A stretch of 45,612 bases of DNA. Origin: an uncultured Verrucomicrobiota bacterium (lineage in GTDB: Bacteria > Verrucomicrobiota > Verrucomicrobiia > Limisphaerales > UBA9464). Both the position numbers and the translations under genes were made by a program. Every line of letters begins with the position of its first letter. Position 1 is the first letter of the stretch. This document shows positions 16,156 to 24,970 of the stretch, one piece after another. The stretch spans positions 1-45,612 of the forward strand of contig CAIJLV010000192.1 of NCBI GenBank assembly GCA_903821635.1. Reading direction: 5' to 3'. The notes beneath the pieces were generated by a model, which searched no databases, was not told where the DNA came from, and was given only the letters and a program-made list of their open reading frames with translations.

Positions 16156-18132
16156 CTACCCGGTGCGGCCGAACTTCTTTTCCAGTTCACGCCAATTCAT
16201 CTCGATGAGCGTCGGGCGACCGTGGGGACAGGTGTAGGGCATGACGCAACGGCGCAAATCCTCCACGAGTTTTTCGAGTTCCTTGCCCGCAAGCGGATCG
16301 TTCGCCTTCACCGCGTGGCGACAAACCGTCTTCGCCACCATGTCCTCACCCAAGCGCAGGAGGTTGACCCCGGCACCGGCCGCTTTGAGTTCATCCACGA
16401 GCTGAAACGCGAACTGCCGCGGATTGCCGCCGCGCACAAACGGCGGCAGCGCATCCAGGAGGAAAGTGCGTTCGCCGAACTCCCGCAACCCGACCCCGAG
16501 CCGGGACAAAATGTCCAAGTGCTGCCGCACAAACGTCGCGTCGCGCGGACTCAACTCGATGGTTTCAGGCAACAACAGGCGTTGCGAAGGCGCGGCCTCG
16601 GCGCTTTCCAAGCGCTGGAGCATCTGCTCGTAGAGCACCCGCTCGTGCGCCGCGTGCTGGTCCAGCAACACCAAACCCCGATCGGATTCCAAGACGACGT
16701 AAAGCCTCCCCACCACGCCGACGAGCCGCAGCGGCACGCGCAACAACGGCACGGGCACTCCCGGCGTTGATGGCGGCAGCGGCGGCAGTGCAGTGGGCAG
16801 CGAAACCGGCGGGCGCGACGATTCCGGCACCGCGGGCTGAACCGCCACCCGAGCTGAAATCTGGGGGGGCAACGGCCGGGCGGCGGCCGACGCGAAGCCG
16901 ACGGGCAAACTCCGCTGCTCCGGTGCCGACGGAGCCGGCTCAGTCGGTTCCAGCTTTAACTCTGGCGGTGGAACTGGCGGCGGCGGGGCGAAGGATCCAC
17001 CCACTCCCCGCTCCACGTTCATGCCCACCGCTTCACCTAGTGGCCGATGAAACGCCGCCAAGGTGTCGCGCACCGCCTTCGCCACCAACCGACGGACGGC
17101 GGGTTCCTCGCGAAATTTCACCTCCCGCTTCTGCGGATGCACGTTCACATCCACCGCGGACGGATCCAGCTCCAGAAACAGACAGCAGACCGGGTAACGG
17201 CCCTTCATCAACGCGTTGTGATACCCCTCCAGCAGCGCAAAGTTGAGGCCGCGATTTTCCACCGGCCGCTGGTTCACGAAGAGGTGCTGCTCGTCACGGG
17301 TGGCCCGCGAGACCCCCGGCGAACCGATGAAACCCCAGAGGCGAAATTTCGTAAACCGTGCGGCATCCCGCAGCTCCAACGATCCCTCCCTCAGGCCGTC
17401 GTCTCCGGTTTCCTGAACCTCAGCGGAAAATTCTACCGGCAACAGCGGCACGTCGCTCCCATGCAATTGGCGCAACCGCTCCCGCAAGGCCGAGGCCCGC
17501 TCCGCCGGCGTGCTCCATTTCACCGCCGGCAACTGCCACACCGGCCGGGCATCCGAAACGAACGTGATGCCCACCCCGGGCCAGGCCAACGCCACGAGCG
17601 TGAGGTAATGCTGAATGTGCGCCCGCTCAGTTTCCTCGGCGCGGAGGAATTTGCGGCGCGCCGGCAGGTTGAAGAACAGTTGCCGCGCTTCGATGGCCGT
17701 GCCGGCGGGCGACGCGGCGGCCTTCACTTCGAGAATCTTGCCACCCCCGATGATGACCTGGGTGCCTTCCCCCGTGGTGTCGTCCGCCTCGCGCGTCGTC
17801 AGGGTGAAGCGCGAGACGCTGGCGATGCTCGGCAACGCCTCACCGCGAAAACCCATCGTGGTGATTGCCGCCAAATCTTCGGCGCGCCGGATCTTGGACG
17901 TCGCGTGGCGTTCCAGACACAGCAACGCGTCGTCGCGACTCATGCCGTGGCCATCGTCCGTCACGCGGATCAGGCTGCGGCCGCCCGCACCGATCTCCAC
18001 CGTGATGCGGGTCGCGTGGGCATCGAGGGCATTTTCCACGAGCTCCTTCACCACGCTGGCCGGGCGCTCCACCACCTCACCCGCGGCGATTTGGTTCGCC
18101 ACGTGATCAGGAAGCAGCCGGATACGGTTCAC
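16156..18132 (-). CDS. mutL: DNA mismatch repair protein MutL with endonuclease motif
   Basis: A 658-residue MutL when started at the GTG at 18132 (fMet-NRIRLLPDHVANQIAAGEV), which matches where family members begin. An in-frame ATG at 18234 would add 34 atypical residues. The GHKL ATPase motifs are all present: ELVENALDAHA, DDGHGMSRDD, TMGFRGEALPSIASV and GTAIEARQLFFNLPAR. A Pro-rich linker spans roughly 365-450. The C-terminal domain has the endonuclease motif DQHAAHERVLYE (Asp at about 491) and the later CRHAVKAND and CPHGRPT blocks. It is therefore of the nicking type found where MutH is absent. No mutS is in the window. Confidence 0.95.
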   Translation of the reverse strand: MNRIRLLPDHVANQIAAGEVVERPASVVKELVENALDAHATRITVEIGAGGRSLIRVTDDGHGMSRDDALLCLERHATSKIRRAEDLAAITTMGFRGEALPSIASVSRFTLTTREADDTTGEGTQVIIGGGKILEVKAAASPAGTAIEARQLFFNLPARRKFLRAEETERAHIQHYLTLVALAWPGVGITFVSDARPVWQLPAVKWSTPAERASALRERLRQLHGSDVPLLPVEFSAEVQETGDDGLREGSLELRDAARFTKFRLWGFIGSPGVSRATRDEQHLFVNQRPVENRGLNFALLEGYHNALMKGRYPVCCLFLELDPSAVDVNVHPQKREVKFREEPAVRRLVAKAVRDTLAAFHRPLGEAVGMNVERGVGGSFAPPPPVPPPELKLEPTEPAPSAPEQRSLPVGFASAAARPLPPQISARVAVQPAVPESSRPPVSLPTALPPLPPSTPGVPVPLLRVPLRLVGVVGRLYVVLESDRGLVLLDQHAAHERVLYEQMLQRLESAEAAPSQRLLLPETIELSPRDATFVRQHLDILSRLGVGLREFGERTFLLDALPPFVRGGNPRQFAFQLVDELKAAGAGVNLLRLGEDMVAKTVCRHAVKANDPLAGKELEKLVEDLRRCVMPYTCPHGRPTLIEMNWRELEKKFGRTG

Positions 18133-18258
18133 AGGCGACAGCGTCAAAGGACGGGGCCCAAAGTTCAAAGAGCAAAGTTGGATCTGGACCGAGCTGCCTT
18201 TCCCGGAGCGTTTACCCACCTCGGGGCCAGCCATCCGCAGCCGAGTTCACGCGCCGCA

Positions 18259-18441
18259 TTAGGGCGCGGCCGGCTTGGCCTCGGGGGCTTTATCGTCCGC
18301 GGCGTCGCCCCAACCCGGACAACAGGAACCGGCGCCCGTGTAACATTCATCGCACAGTCGGCGGTCTGCGAATTCACGCGCGCCAAACGTGCCGCACACT
18401 TCACAGGTCAGGTTTTCGTCCGGCTTACAGGAATTCGCCAC
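18259..18441 (-). CDS. Small Cys-rich putative zinc-binding protein
   Basis: A 60-residue protein if started at GTG 18441 (fMet-ANSCKPDENL); GTG 18483 is an alternative. It has a treble-clef or ribbon-like pattern, with CEVCG about 15 residues before LCDECY and then GSCCPGWG, six Cys in 25 residues. The C-terminus is a short acidic/Ala-Pro tail. I recall similar small proteins ending in SCCPxxG in verrucomicrobial genomes, but cannot confirm it. No function is known. It lies 126 nt upstream of mutL on the same strand. Coding is supported by the ordered Cys spacing; the start is uncertain because no ATG or Shine-Dalgarno sequence is present. Confidence 0.6.
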   Translation of the reverse strand: MANSCKPDENLTCEVCGTFGAREFADRRLCDECYTGAGSCCPGWGDAADDKAPEAKPAAP

Positions 18442-18574
18442 GGGCACAGCTTGCCGCGACGGCGCCCCCGGCACAACGCCCACAATTCAAGGGCAAGCCT
18501 AGGCAAGGAACGACCGGCAACCTAGGGCCGGAAAGGGCATGAAAGCGCCCCTTACGCCGTAGATTTTTGCCTTG

Positions 18575-18590
18575 GGTCAAGGTTTTGACC
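18575..18590. promoter_or_regulatory. Inverted repeat upstream of the single-haem protein gene
   Basis: GGTCAA-GGTT-TTGACC is a perfect 6 bp inverted repeat with a 4 nt centre. It ends 27 nt before the ATG at 18618. Its right arm TTGACC could also be a -35 box, but no good -10 follows. It may be an operator; the regulator is unknown. Confidence 0.35.
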
Positions 18591-18617
18591 GTGAGCCCCG
18601 GCCCATTCTTAGTTTCA

Positions 18618-19940
18618 ATGAAGCATATGCACCGATTGTTCGCTTCGCTGAGCGCCCTCGTGGTGATGGGCGACCCGGGACGCCTGTTCGCGCAAAGCGG
18701 CGACGAATACGAACAGGCGCCGATCCGCTATTCGACGACGGCGCCGAAGGACGTCATTTCGAAGCTGGAGGCGCGCCTCCACTCGGGTGAACTCAAGCTG
18801 ACCGGCGATGATCGGGCCAACTTCGAGACGCTGTTGCGCGAGTTGAACATTCCGGTGGCAAGCCAGGTGCTCGTCTTCTCCAAGACCAGCTTCCAGCGCG
18901 AACGCATCAAACCGACGACGCCGCGGGCGATCTATTTCAACGATGAATGCTACCTGGGCTGGGTTCCCGGCGGCCTGTTTGAAGTCGCCAGCATGGACCC
19001 GGAACTCGGCCCGATCTTCTACAGCTTCGATCCGCACGAGCAGACGTTGCCCAACAAGGCCCGCTTCAGCCGCGACGAAGACTGCCTGCGCTGCCACGGC
19101 GGCCAGTTCGTGCGCGGCATTCCAGCCGTGTTCGTGCGCACCGTGCACAGCGATGCCGCCGGCGATCCGCTGCTGAAATTCGGCACCGAAGTGGTCGATC
19201 ACCGCACCCCGTTTTCCGATCGCTGGGGCGGCTGGTATGTGACCGGGCGGCACGGCCCATCGGTCCACCGCGGCAACGTCTTTGCGTGCGAGGAAAAGGG
19301 TGAACTCGTCGTCCACTACGAACCCGGCGCCAACGTCACCAATCTCGCCCCCTACTTCGACCTGCGGCCCCACCTGACCCACACCAGCGACATCGTGGCC
19401 CTCATGGTCATGGAGCATCAGCTCGCTACCCAGAACGCCCTCACCCGGGCCGCCTTTTCGTCGCGCCGCATGTTGCACTATCAGACCAGTGTCCAGCGCG
19501 ACCTCAAGGAAACGGTCACCGACGAGCCCACCTATGACAGCGTGAAGCGGGTGCTCGACAACGCGGCGCAAGACGTCGTGGATCACCTACTCTTCAAGGA
19601 CGAAGCCCCGCTGCCCGAAGGGGGCATTCAAGGCAGTCCCGAGTTTCAGCAAACCTTCCAAGCCCGCGGTCGGCGCAGCCCGGCGGGCGAATCGCTGCGC
19701 GACTTCGACCTAACCCAGCACCTCTTCCGGAACCGTTGCAGCCACCTCATCGACTCTGCCCAGTTCCACGCCCTGCCGGCCCACTTGAAGAGTCGCATCT
19801 ACACCCGGCTGGCCAAGGCGCTCCACGCCAAGAACCCGGATCCCCGCTACGCCTATCTGCCGGCCGACGAACGCACCCGCATCGTGGTGCTGCTCCGGGC
19901 AACCCACGCCGACTTGCCGGCGAACTGGGTGGTCAACTGA
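18618..19940 (+). CDS. Exported protein with single CxxCH haem site, function unknown
   Basis: A 440-residue protein. The ATG at 18618 gives a signal peptide (MHRLFASLSALVVMGDPGRL, cleavage near LFAQ-SG). One haem-binding motif, EDCLRCHGG, lies around residue 157, in a context like cytochrome c proteins (FSRDEDCLRCHGGQFVRGIP). Other conserved-looking patches are PRAIYFNDECYLGWV, GGWYVTGRHGP and LMVMEHQLATQNALTRA. The C-terminal FRNRCSHLIDSAQFHALP is followed by a helical region. I recall similar uncharacterised proteins in planctomycetes and verrucomicrobia. It is probably a periplasmic monohaem redox or sensor protein. It is not in an operon: mutL lies behind it and hrpA is convergent 29 nt downstream. 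Confidence 0.82.
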   Translation: MKHMHRLFASLSALVVMGDPGRLFAQSGDEYEQAPIRYSTTAPKDVISKLEARLHSGELKLTGDDRANFETLLRELNIPVASQVLVFSKTSFQRERIKPTTPRAIYFNDECYLGWVPGGLFEVASMDPELGPIFYSFDPHEQTLPNKARFSRDEDCLRCHGGQFVRGIPAVFVRTVHSDAAGDPLLKFGTEVVDHRTPFSDRWGGWYVTGRHGPSVHRGNVFACEEKGELVVHYEPGANVTNLAPYFDLRPHLTHTSDIVALMVMEHQLATQNALTRAAFSSRRMLHYQTSVQRDLKETVTDEPTYDSVKRVLDNAAQDVVDHLLFKDEAPLPEGGIQGSPEFQQTFQARGRRSPAGESLRDFDLTQHLFRNRCSHLIDSAQFHALPAHLKSRIYTRLAKALHAKNPDPRYAYLPADERTRIVVLLRATHADLPANWVVN

Positions 19941-19969
19941 CGGGAGCCGGCCAAGTCCAAGTCCACGGC

Positions 19970-22900
19970 CTACTCCGCGGCGCGGATGCGCTCCAGTAAT
20001 TCGTCCAACCGCTTGGCCGAGACGGGTTGCGCTGTGCCGAGTTCCTGCGCGAACACGGACACCTTGTATTCCTCCACCAGCCAGTGGAACTGCTCCGCCA
20101 GTTTCACGGCCTCAGGCGTCTTTGGCGGCTCCGCCAGCAACCGGTCCCGCACCACCAGATACGGTGCCACCAGTTTCACCCGCTCGACTTCCTTCGGCGG
20201 ATTATTGGTCGCCCGCTCGATCCGCAGCATCAGCGCCTTGAGGTAGCGGGGCAGGTGCGTCAATTGGGCAAACGGCGTGCGCTCCAAAAAACGGCGCGGC
20301 ACCAGCGCGTCCACCTCCGCGGCAAACCCGGTCGGCTTGGTCGTCGCCGCCTTGGTCACCACGGGCTGGTTCGCCAGTAACACCCCGAGGTTGTTCAACT
20401 GGCTGAGCGCTTTCAGCGCGGGCGCAGGCTTGGCCGCCACCGGGTTGGCGCCAAGGCCGGCACGCTGCACCGCCTGCTGCCGAAATTGCAGGACCGCACC
20501 CACGCGATCAATCAACTGCTGCGCAAGTCCCGGCAACTGTCGCTTCGCCGCCGCCACGGCCTCGTTGAAGTTCTCCGCGGTCAACCGGCTCGGCAGGTCG
20601 GCCGGCAGCAAATGCCGGCGCAAACTCGTGAGCGCCGTCTCCTGCAATTCCGCCCCGCCACCCACCAGCACGGCTAGGGAGTCGTATTTCGTCAGCCCCC
20701 GCAAATCGCGCTCCAGCCACGCGAAGTCCTTTTGCAGCGCCAACTCCACCAAGCGCCGCCAAGCCGGGAGGCTCGCCCGCCGGGACGCCAGCGCCGTCGG
20801 AAATAAGCGAACGCCCACCCCGCTGTCGTCCAACTGAAGCCCGGGGAAACCAAACACGGGCAGTCCGTGCTGTTCACCGGCGGGGACTTTTTCCGGCAGG
20901 TCCCCTCCCGAGAAGGTGGTCAGCCCAAAGCGTTCCCAGTGTCGCGCCGTGTTTTTCCACGCCCCGGAATCAATCGGCGGCGTCACCTTCACCTGGGCGA
21001 GATGCTGTTTCAGCGCGGCGAAATCGCGCCCGGCGGCAACTGGCTTGGGGTTGCTCCCGATCAACTCGATGCGCAGCCGCAAGTGCGCAGGAATGGCGTC
21101 GGCCCGCCACGCCTCCGGGGGCACGGTGACGGCGTAGCGCTCCTTGAGAAAGCGCCCGAGCGACGCGTGGAACGAGCTGCCCTCGGGCCGGAATTCGCGG
21201 ACAATTTCCACCACCTTGGGGTCGATGGGTTGCAGGTCGCGGCGCTGCGTCTTGGGTAGGGAGCGCAGCAGTTCGCTCATCATTTCCGCCCGAAGCCCCG
21301 GCACCGACCATTCCAACAACGCCGGCGAAACCGCCTCAGCGATGGTCACGGGCAGCCGCACCGTCACGCCGTCATGTTCCTCGCCCGGAGCGTAGGCATA
21401 GTTGAGGGCCACCGCTTGACCAGCCACCGCCAAGGCGTCCGGGAAGGCCTGGGTATCAATCGCCACCTCGCGCCCGCCACTCAGGTCGGTTTCAGATGCG
21501 CACAACGAATTCGCGCGCCCCGATTCGCGCAGCCAACGGTTCAGCTCGTCGCGTGACGAAATGTTCTGGAGCCGCTCGGCGTAGAACTTGAACAGCGCCT
21601 GATCCACATCGCCCAAGTCGTGCCGGCGGATGCGGGTCTGCCAGCTTTCGATCTTTTCACGAACCTGACGGTTACGGTCCATGAAGCCCAATCCGGTCAC
21701 GGCCCCAGCCGGCGGCGCCGCAGTCTCCAGCCACCCGGTCGGTGGTGGATTCGAACCGTCACGGGCCCGCCCTTCGCCCGCAGGAGAGCGGGCCATGTCC
21801 GGAGCACGCCCGACGTCTCCGGCCTCTTCCGCATCGTCACCCCGACGAGTGCGAACGGGCGGGAACAGATCCTCTTCGACCAACGCCGACCGGATGAAAA
21901 TCGCGGTGGCGTCGGCCGCATTGACGTTTCCATAGGCGACGCTGCGGCGGAACACTTCGAGTCCGTGAAACGTGGTGATCTCTTCCACCAGCACCCGGCC
22001 GGCGCTGGCGCTCCAGTGCGGATGTTGGTGCACGACCTGACAGAGGTGCGGCGCGAGCTGAACGATCCAGTGGGGATCAATGCCGGCGACCGTCCGGGCG
22101 AAGAGCTGCGTGGTCTCGACCATTTCGCCGGCCACAAGCCATTGCGGCTGACTCGACTTGGGTTTCGGCGCGGGGTTCTTCTCCGGCTTTGCAAACCGGT
22201 TCTTCGACGGCCGTTCGCCGCGTTCGAAGAGCGCGGAACCAGGAAAGATCATTACCTGTCGGTTGCCGCCGACCTTGTATTGGTTGCGTTCTTCGCGCGT
22301 CGAGACGTGGCCAAGCAGGCCGGCGAGGATGGAGCGGTGGATGGCTTGGTAGAACTGCTCCTCGGTGCGCGGCGCCTTGCCGGCGGTTTGGGCAGAACCG
22401 CGGCCTTCCTCGTCCTGGAACACGCCGAGATTCTCCAACGCGCCTTCGAGCTGGGCGTGCAGGTCCTGCCACTCGCGCATCCGCAGGTAGGACAGGAAGT
22501 GCTGCTTGCAGAACTTCCGGCGCGCGCCCTGCGTGCGGAGGGCTTCCCACTGGTCGTGGACGGCCTTCCAGACGTTGAGCAGCGTGAGGAAGTCCGACTG
22601 CGGATGCACGAAACGCCGATGCGCAGCATCCGCGGCGTCGCGCTGGTCGAGCGGGCGTTCGCGCGGGTCCTGGATGCTGAGACCGGCGGCGATGATGAGC
22701 AGTTCGCGCGTGGCGTGTTCGGACTGCGCCTGGAGCAGCATCCGGCCGAGCGTGGGATCTATGGGCAGGCGGGCGAGGTCGCGGCCGAGCGGCGTGAGGT
22801 CGCGCTGTTCGTCGAGTGCGCCGAGTTCCTGCAACAGCCCGTAGCCGGCCTGAATCGCGGCGGGCGAAGGCGGCTGCACGAAGGCGAACGTCTCGATGTC

Positions 22901-24526
22901 GCCGAGGCGGAACGCCTTCATGCGCAGGATGACCTCAGCGAGGTTGGCCCGCTGGATTTCCGGCTGCGTGAATGGCGGGCGCGCCTTGAAATCCTCCTCG
23001 GAATATAGCCGCACGCACACGCCGTCCTGCACGCGGCCGGCGCGGCCCTTGCGCTGGTTGGCGCTGCTCTGCGAGACGGGTTCGACCGGCAGGCGCTTGG
23101 TCCGGGTGCGCGGCGCGTAGCGGCTGATGCGGGCGAGCCCGGCGTCCACGACGTAACGGATGCCGGGAATAGTCAGGGACGTCTCGGCAATGTTGGTCGC
23201 GATGACCAGCTTGCGGCGGGACGACTGGGCGAAGACGCGCTGTTGGTCGCCCGAACTGAGCCGGCCGTAGAGCGGGACGATTTCCGCCTCGCGCCCGAAA
23301 CGGCCTTCGAGCTGGTCGCTCGTCTCGCGGATGTCGCGCTCGCCCGGCATGAAGATCAGCACGTCGCCGAAGCTGGATTCGTAAAGAATCGTCTCGGCCG
23401 CACGGACGGCGGCGTCCACGTAGGTCAGTTCGCCGGCGCCGGCGCGCAGTGACGCACGGATGGAAGCGGTGAGCTGGAGCGTTTCGGTTGAGATAGCGCT
23501 ACGCGTAGGAAGCCCGCCCTCACCCCCCGGGAGAGGGGGTAGCCCGCCGGAGTCTGACTCGTCCACAAACCCGCCTGACGAGGACTGATCAATGCCTGAC
23601 TGAATCGAAGCCTTTGAACTGTGGAGTCGTTGGAGGTCGTTACCGTCTCCCTCTCCGCGGGGGTGAGGGCGGGCTAGGTCCACATTTCCACCGTAGGCAT
23701 GGTTCCCACCCGCTTCCCACTCTTCCGAATCCGGCTCGTGGTCGTAAGGCGCGTAGATGACGTCCACCGGGAACATCCGGCCGGACACTTCGATGATCGG
23801 CGCGTTGCCGAAGTGCCGGGAAAAGGCCTGCGTATCGATCGTCGCCGACGTGACGACGAGCTTCAGGTCGGGACGACGCGCGAGCAGTCCTTTTAGGTAG
23901 CCGAGGAGGAAGTCGATGTTCAGCGAACGCTCGTGCGCCTCGTCAAGGATCAGCGCGTTGTAGTCCGACAGCAGCGGATCGCCCTGCGTCTCGGCGAGCA
24001 GGATGCCGTCCGTCATCAGTTTCAGATACGTCTCGGAGCTCGAATGATCGTCGAAGCGGATCTTGCAGCCGACTTCACGGCCCCAGCGGACGTTCAGCTC
24101 CTCGGCAATGCGCTGCGAGATGGACAACGCCGCCACGCGCCGCGGCTGGGTGCAACCGACCTTCGCCTCGATGCCCAGGCCCGCTTCGAGGCACATTTTG
24201 GGAATCTGCGTGGTTTTGCCCGAGCCGGTTTCGCCCGCAATGACGACGACTTGGTTCGCGCGGATGGCCGCGACGATCTCGTCTTTGCGCGCGGTGATGG
24301 GCAGGTCCGGCGGATAAGTAACCGGCGGAACGTGCAGGCGACGCAGTTCGCGCAATTCGGCCGATTGGCGCGCCTGCGTGAGCAACCGGTTGAGCAGGGC
24401 GTCATGCCGCTCCGGATGCAGTTGGTCGCGCAACAGCCGGACGAGCCGCGAGCCGAGACGCACCCAATCGTGCGTCATGGTTCGCGGCAGCAGCGCTTTC
24501 AGTTCCTCGACGCGGGCGTCGTTCAT
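19970..24526 (-). CDS. hrpA: ATP-dependent DEAH-box helicase HrpA, enlarged by insertions
   Basis: A 1518-residue RNA helicase; typical HrpA proteins are nearer 1300. From ATG 24526 the order is: N-terminal region; Walker A AGETGSGKTTQIPK near residue 97; SATIDTQAFSRHFG; motif II ILDEAHERS; the second RecA domain with TNIAETSLTIPGIRYVVD and QRKGRAGRVQDG; helicase-associated domains; and the long C-terminal DUF3418-type region. Two stretches look inserted and keep the frame. One, at about residues 284-339, is encoded by an inverted-repeat element (23511-23675) between the RecA domains. The other, at about residues 896-946, is Gly/Ala/Pro-rich (ARSPAGEGRARDGSNPPP) and encoded around 21690-21840. 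An upstream start at 24631 is possible but adds 35 atypical residues. Confidence 0.93.
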   Translation of the reverse strand: MNDARVEELKALLPRTMTHDWVRLGSRLVRLLRDQLHPERHDALLNRLLTQARQSAELRELRRLHVPPVTYPPDLPITARKDEIVAAIRANQVVVIAGETGSGKTTQIPKMCLEAGLGIEAKVGCTQPRRVAALSISQRIAEELNVRWGREVGCKIRFDDHSSSETYLKLMTDGILLAETQGDPLLSDYNALILDEAHERSLNIDFLLGYLKGLLARRPDLKLVVTSATIDTQAFSRHFGNAPIIEVSGRMFPVDVIYAPYDHEPDSEEWEAGGNHAYGGNVDLARPHPRGEGDGNDLQRLHSSKASIQSGIDQSSSGGFVDESDSGGLPPLPGGEGGLPTRSAISTETLQLTASIRASLRAGAGELTYVDAAVRAAETILYESSFGDVLIFMPGERDIRETSDQLEGRFGREAEIVPLYGRLSSGDQQRVFAQSSRRKLVIATNIAETSLTIPGIRYVVDAGLARISRYAPRTRTKRLPVEPVSQSSANQRKGRAGRVQDGVCVRLYSEEDFKARPPFTQPEIQRANLAEVILRMKAFRLGDIETFAFVQPPSPAAIQAGYGLLQELGALDEQRDLTPLGRDLARLPIDPTLGRMLLQAQSEHATRELLIIAAGLSIQDPRERPLDQRDAADAAHRRFVHPQSDFLTLLNVWKAVHDQWEALRTQGARRKFCKQHFLSYLRMREWQDLHAQLEGALENLGVFQDEEGRGSAQTAGKAPRTEEQFYQAIHRSILAGLLGHVSTREERNQYKVGGNRQVMIFPGSALFERGERPSKNRFAKPEKNPAPKPKSSQPQWLVAGEMVETTQLFARTVAGIDPHWIVQLAPHLCQVVHQHPHWSASAGRVLVEEITTFHGLEVFRRSVAYGNVNAADATAIFIRSALVEEDLFPPVRTRRGDDAEEAGDVGRAPDMARSPAGEGRARDGSNPPPTGWLETAAPPAGAVTGLGFMDRNRQVREKIESWQTRIRRHDLGDVDQALFKFYAERLQNISSRDELNRWLRESGRANSLCASETDLSGGREVAIDTQAFPDALAVAGQAVALNYAYAPGEEHDGVTVRLPVTIAEAVSPALLEWSVPGLRAEMMSELLRSLPKTQRRDLQPIDPKVVEIVREFRPEGSSFHASLGRFLKERYAVTVPPEAWRADAIPAHLRLRIELIGSNPKPVAAGRDFAALKQHLAQVKVTPPIDSGAWKNTARHWERFGLTTFSGGDLPEKVPAGEQHGLPVFGFPGLQLDDSGVGVRLFPTALASRRASLPAWRRLVELALQKDFAWLERDLRGLTKYDSLAVLVGGGAELQETALTSLRRHLLPADLPSRLTAENFNEAVAAAKRQLPGLAQQLIDRVGAVLQFRQQAVQRAGLGANPVAAKPAPALKALSQLNNLGVLLANQPVVTKAATTKPTGFAAEVDALVPRRFLERTPFAQLTHLPRYLKALMLRIERATNNPPKEVERVKLVAPYLVVRDRLLAEPPKTPEAVKLAEQFHWLVEEYKVSVFAQELGTAQPVSAKRLDELLERIRAAE
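21690..21840. repeat. Second probable in-frame insertion in hrpA, with short hairpin
   Basis: This stretch encodes low-complexity residues that interrupt a region where HrpA proteins normally run straight on (SALVEEDLF ... GLGFMDRNRQ). It contains an inverted repeat GGCCCGC (21764-21770) / GCGGGCC (21788-21794), plus a smaller CCACC/GGTGG pair just to the left. The encoded phrase SPAGEGRARDG resembles those produced by dispersed palindromic repeats. The boundaries are approximate. Confidence 0.45.
23511..23675. repeat. MITE-like element with terminal inverted repeats inside hrpA
   Basis: The left end (23511-23527, AGCCCGCCCTCACCCCC) is perfectly complementary to the right end (23659-23675, GGGGGTGAGGGCGGGCT). 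The arms continue imperfectly inward as GGGAGAGGG on the left and CCCTCTCC on the right. The unit is 165 bp, exactly 55 codons, and is read through by hrpA without a stop, giving residues such as PHPRGEGDGND and PPLPGGEGG. A possible 4 bp duplication TAGG flanks it (23506-23509 and 23674-23677, the latter overlapping the end), but this is weak. It carries no gene of its own. Confidence 0.75.
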
Positions 24527-24724
24527 ACCAGAGCTCAGGAGTTTGGCGGAACGCGAGGTCCGGGGGAATGGGGAATGTCGAGGTCCGTAAACAAACTCGC
24601 ACTGGGTTGGCCGCGAATTGGACCGGATCAACGCTTCTCCTATTTTGGAATCGCGCGAAATATTTAGGCCTCGCCCAACGAATTCGCTGCGGATAGGCAG
24701 GATTGCGTGCGCGAAGTGGCGGCA

Positions 24725-24931
24725 ATGATCATCTGGCTGGCGTTTCCCGGAATTTTCGTGCTTGGGACTATTGTTTGCCTCCTGGCCGCATTTTCGGTTT
24801 GGACGTTTTCCTTGGCGTTGTTGGCCTTCGGTTGGCAGCGGAAGAAAACTTGGCTCCTGTGGCTTGGCGGGGTGCCCTTCGCAATTGGCTCGCTGCTATG
24901 GGTGCTACTGGTCTTGATGTTCTGGAGTTAA
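24725..24931 (+). CDS. Small two-helix membrane protein
   Basis: A 68-residue protein from ATG 24725; a GTG at 24707 would add six residues. Two hydrophobic helices (IIWLAFPGIFVLGTIVCLLA and WLLWLGGVPFAIGSLLWVLL) are joined by a short loop with basic residues (GWQRKKTW), which would face the cytoplasm. No conserved motif is recognised. It is divergent from hrpA and convergent with the glycosyltransferase gene 39 nt away. Coding is supported by its ordered helix-loop-helix character only. Confidence 0.5.
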   Translation: MIIWLAFPGIFVLGTIVCLLAAFSVWTFSLALLAFGWQRKKTWLLWLGGVPFAIGSLLWVLLVLMFWS

Positions 24932-24970
24932 GTTGTGTCACGCCGGAACATCGCTGGGCGCTTCGGTCGT

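Noticed and set aside
17047..18525. Long plus-strand open frame (492 codons)
   Set aside because: Antisense to mutL, with no motif of its own and a basic low-complexity translation.
21748..21757. GGATTCGAACC, the complement of a tRNA T-loop consensus (GGTTCGAATCC on the minus strand)
   Set aside because: The stem around the loop does not pair well, no acceptor, D or anticodon arm can be built at the right distance, and the stretch lies within the hrpA reading frame.
21620..23008. Long plus-strand open frame (462 codons)
   Set aside because: Antisense to hrpA helicase coding sequence; shadow frame.
23461..23700. CRISPR-like or tandem array in the repeat-rich part of hrpA
   Set aside because: There are only two inverted copies at the ends of one unit, no regularly spaced direct repeats and no cas genes.
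24527..24724. Search for a small RNA or gene in the hrpA upstream region
   Set aside because: Only short partial repeats (CGAGGTCCG twice) are visible; no stable structure or coding frame that I can support.
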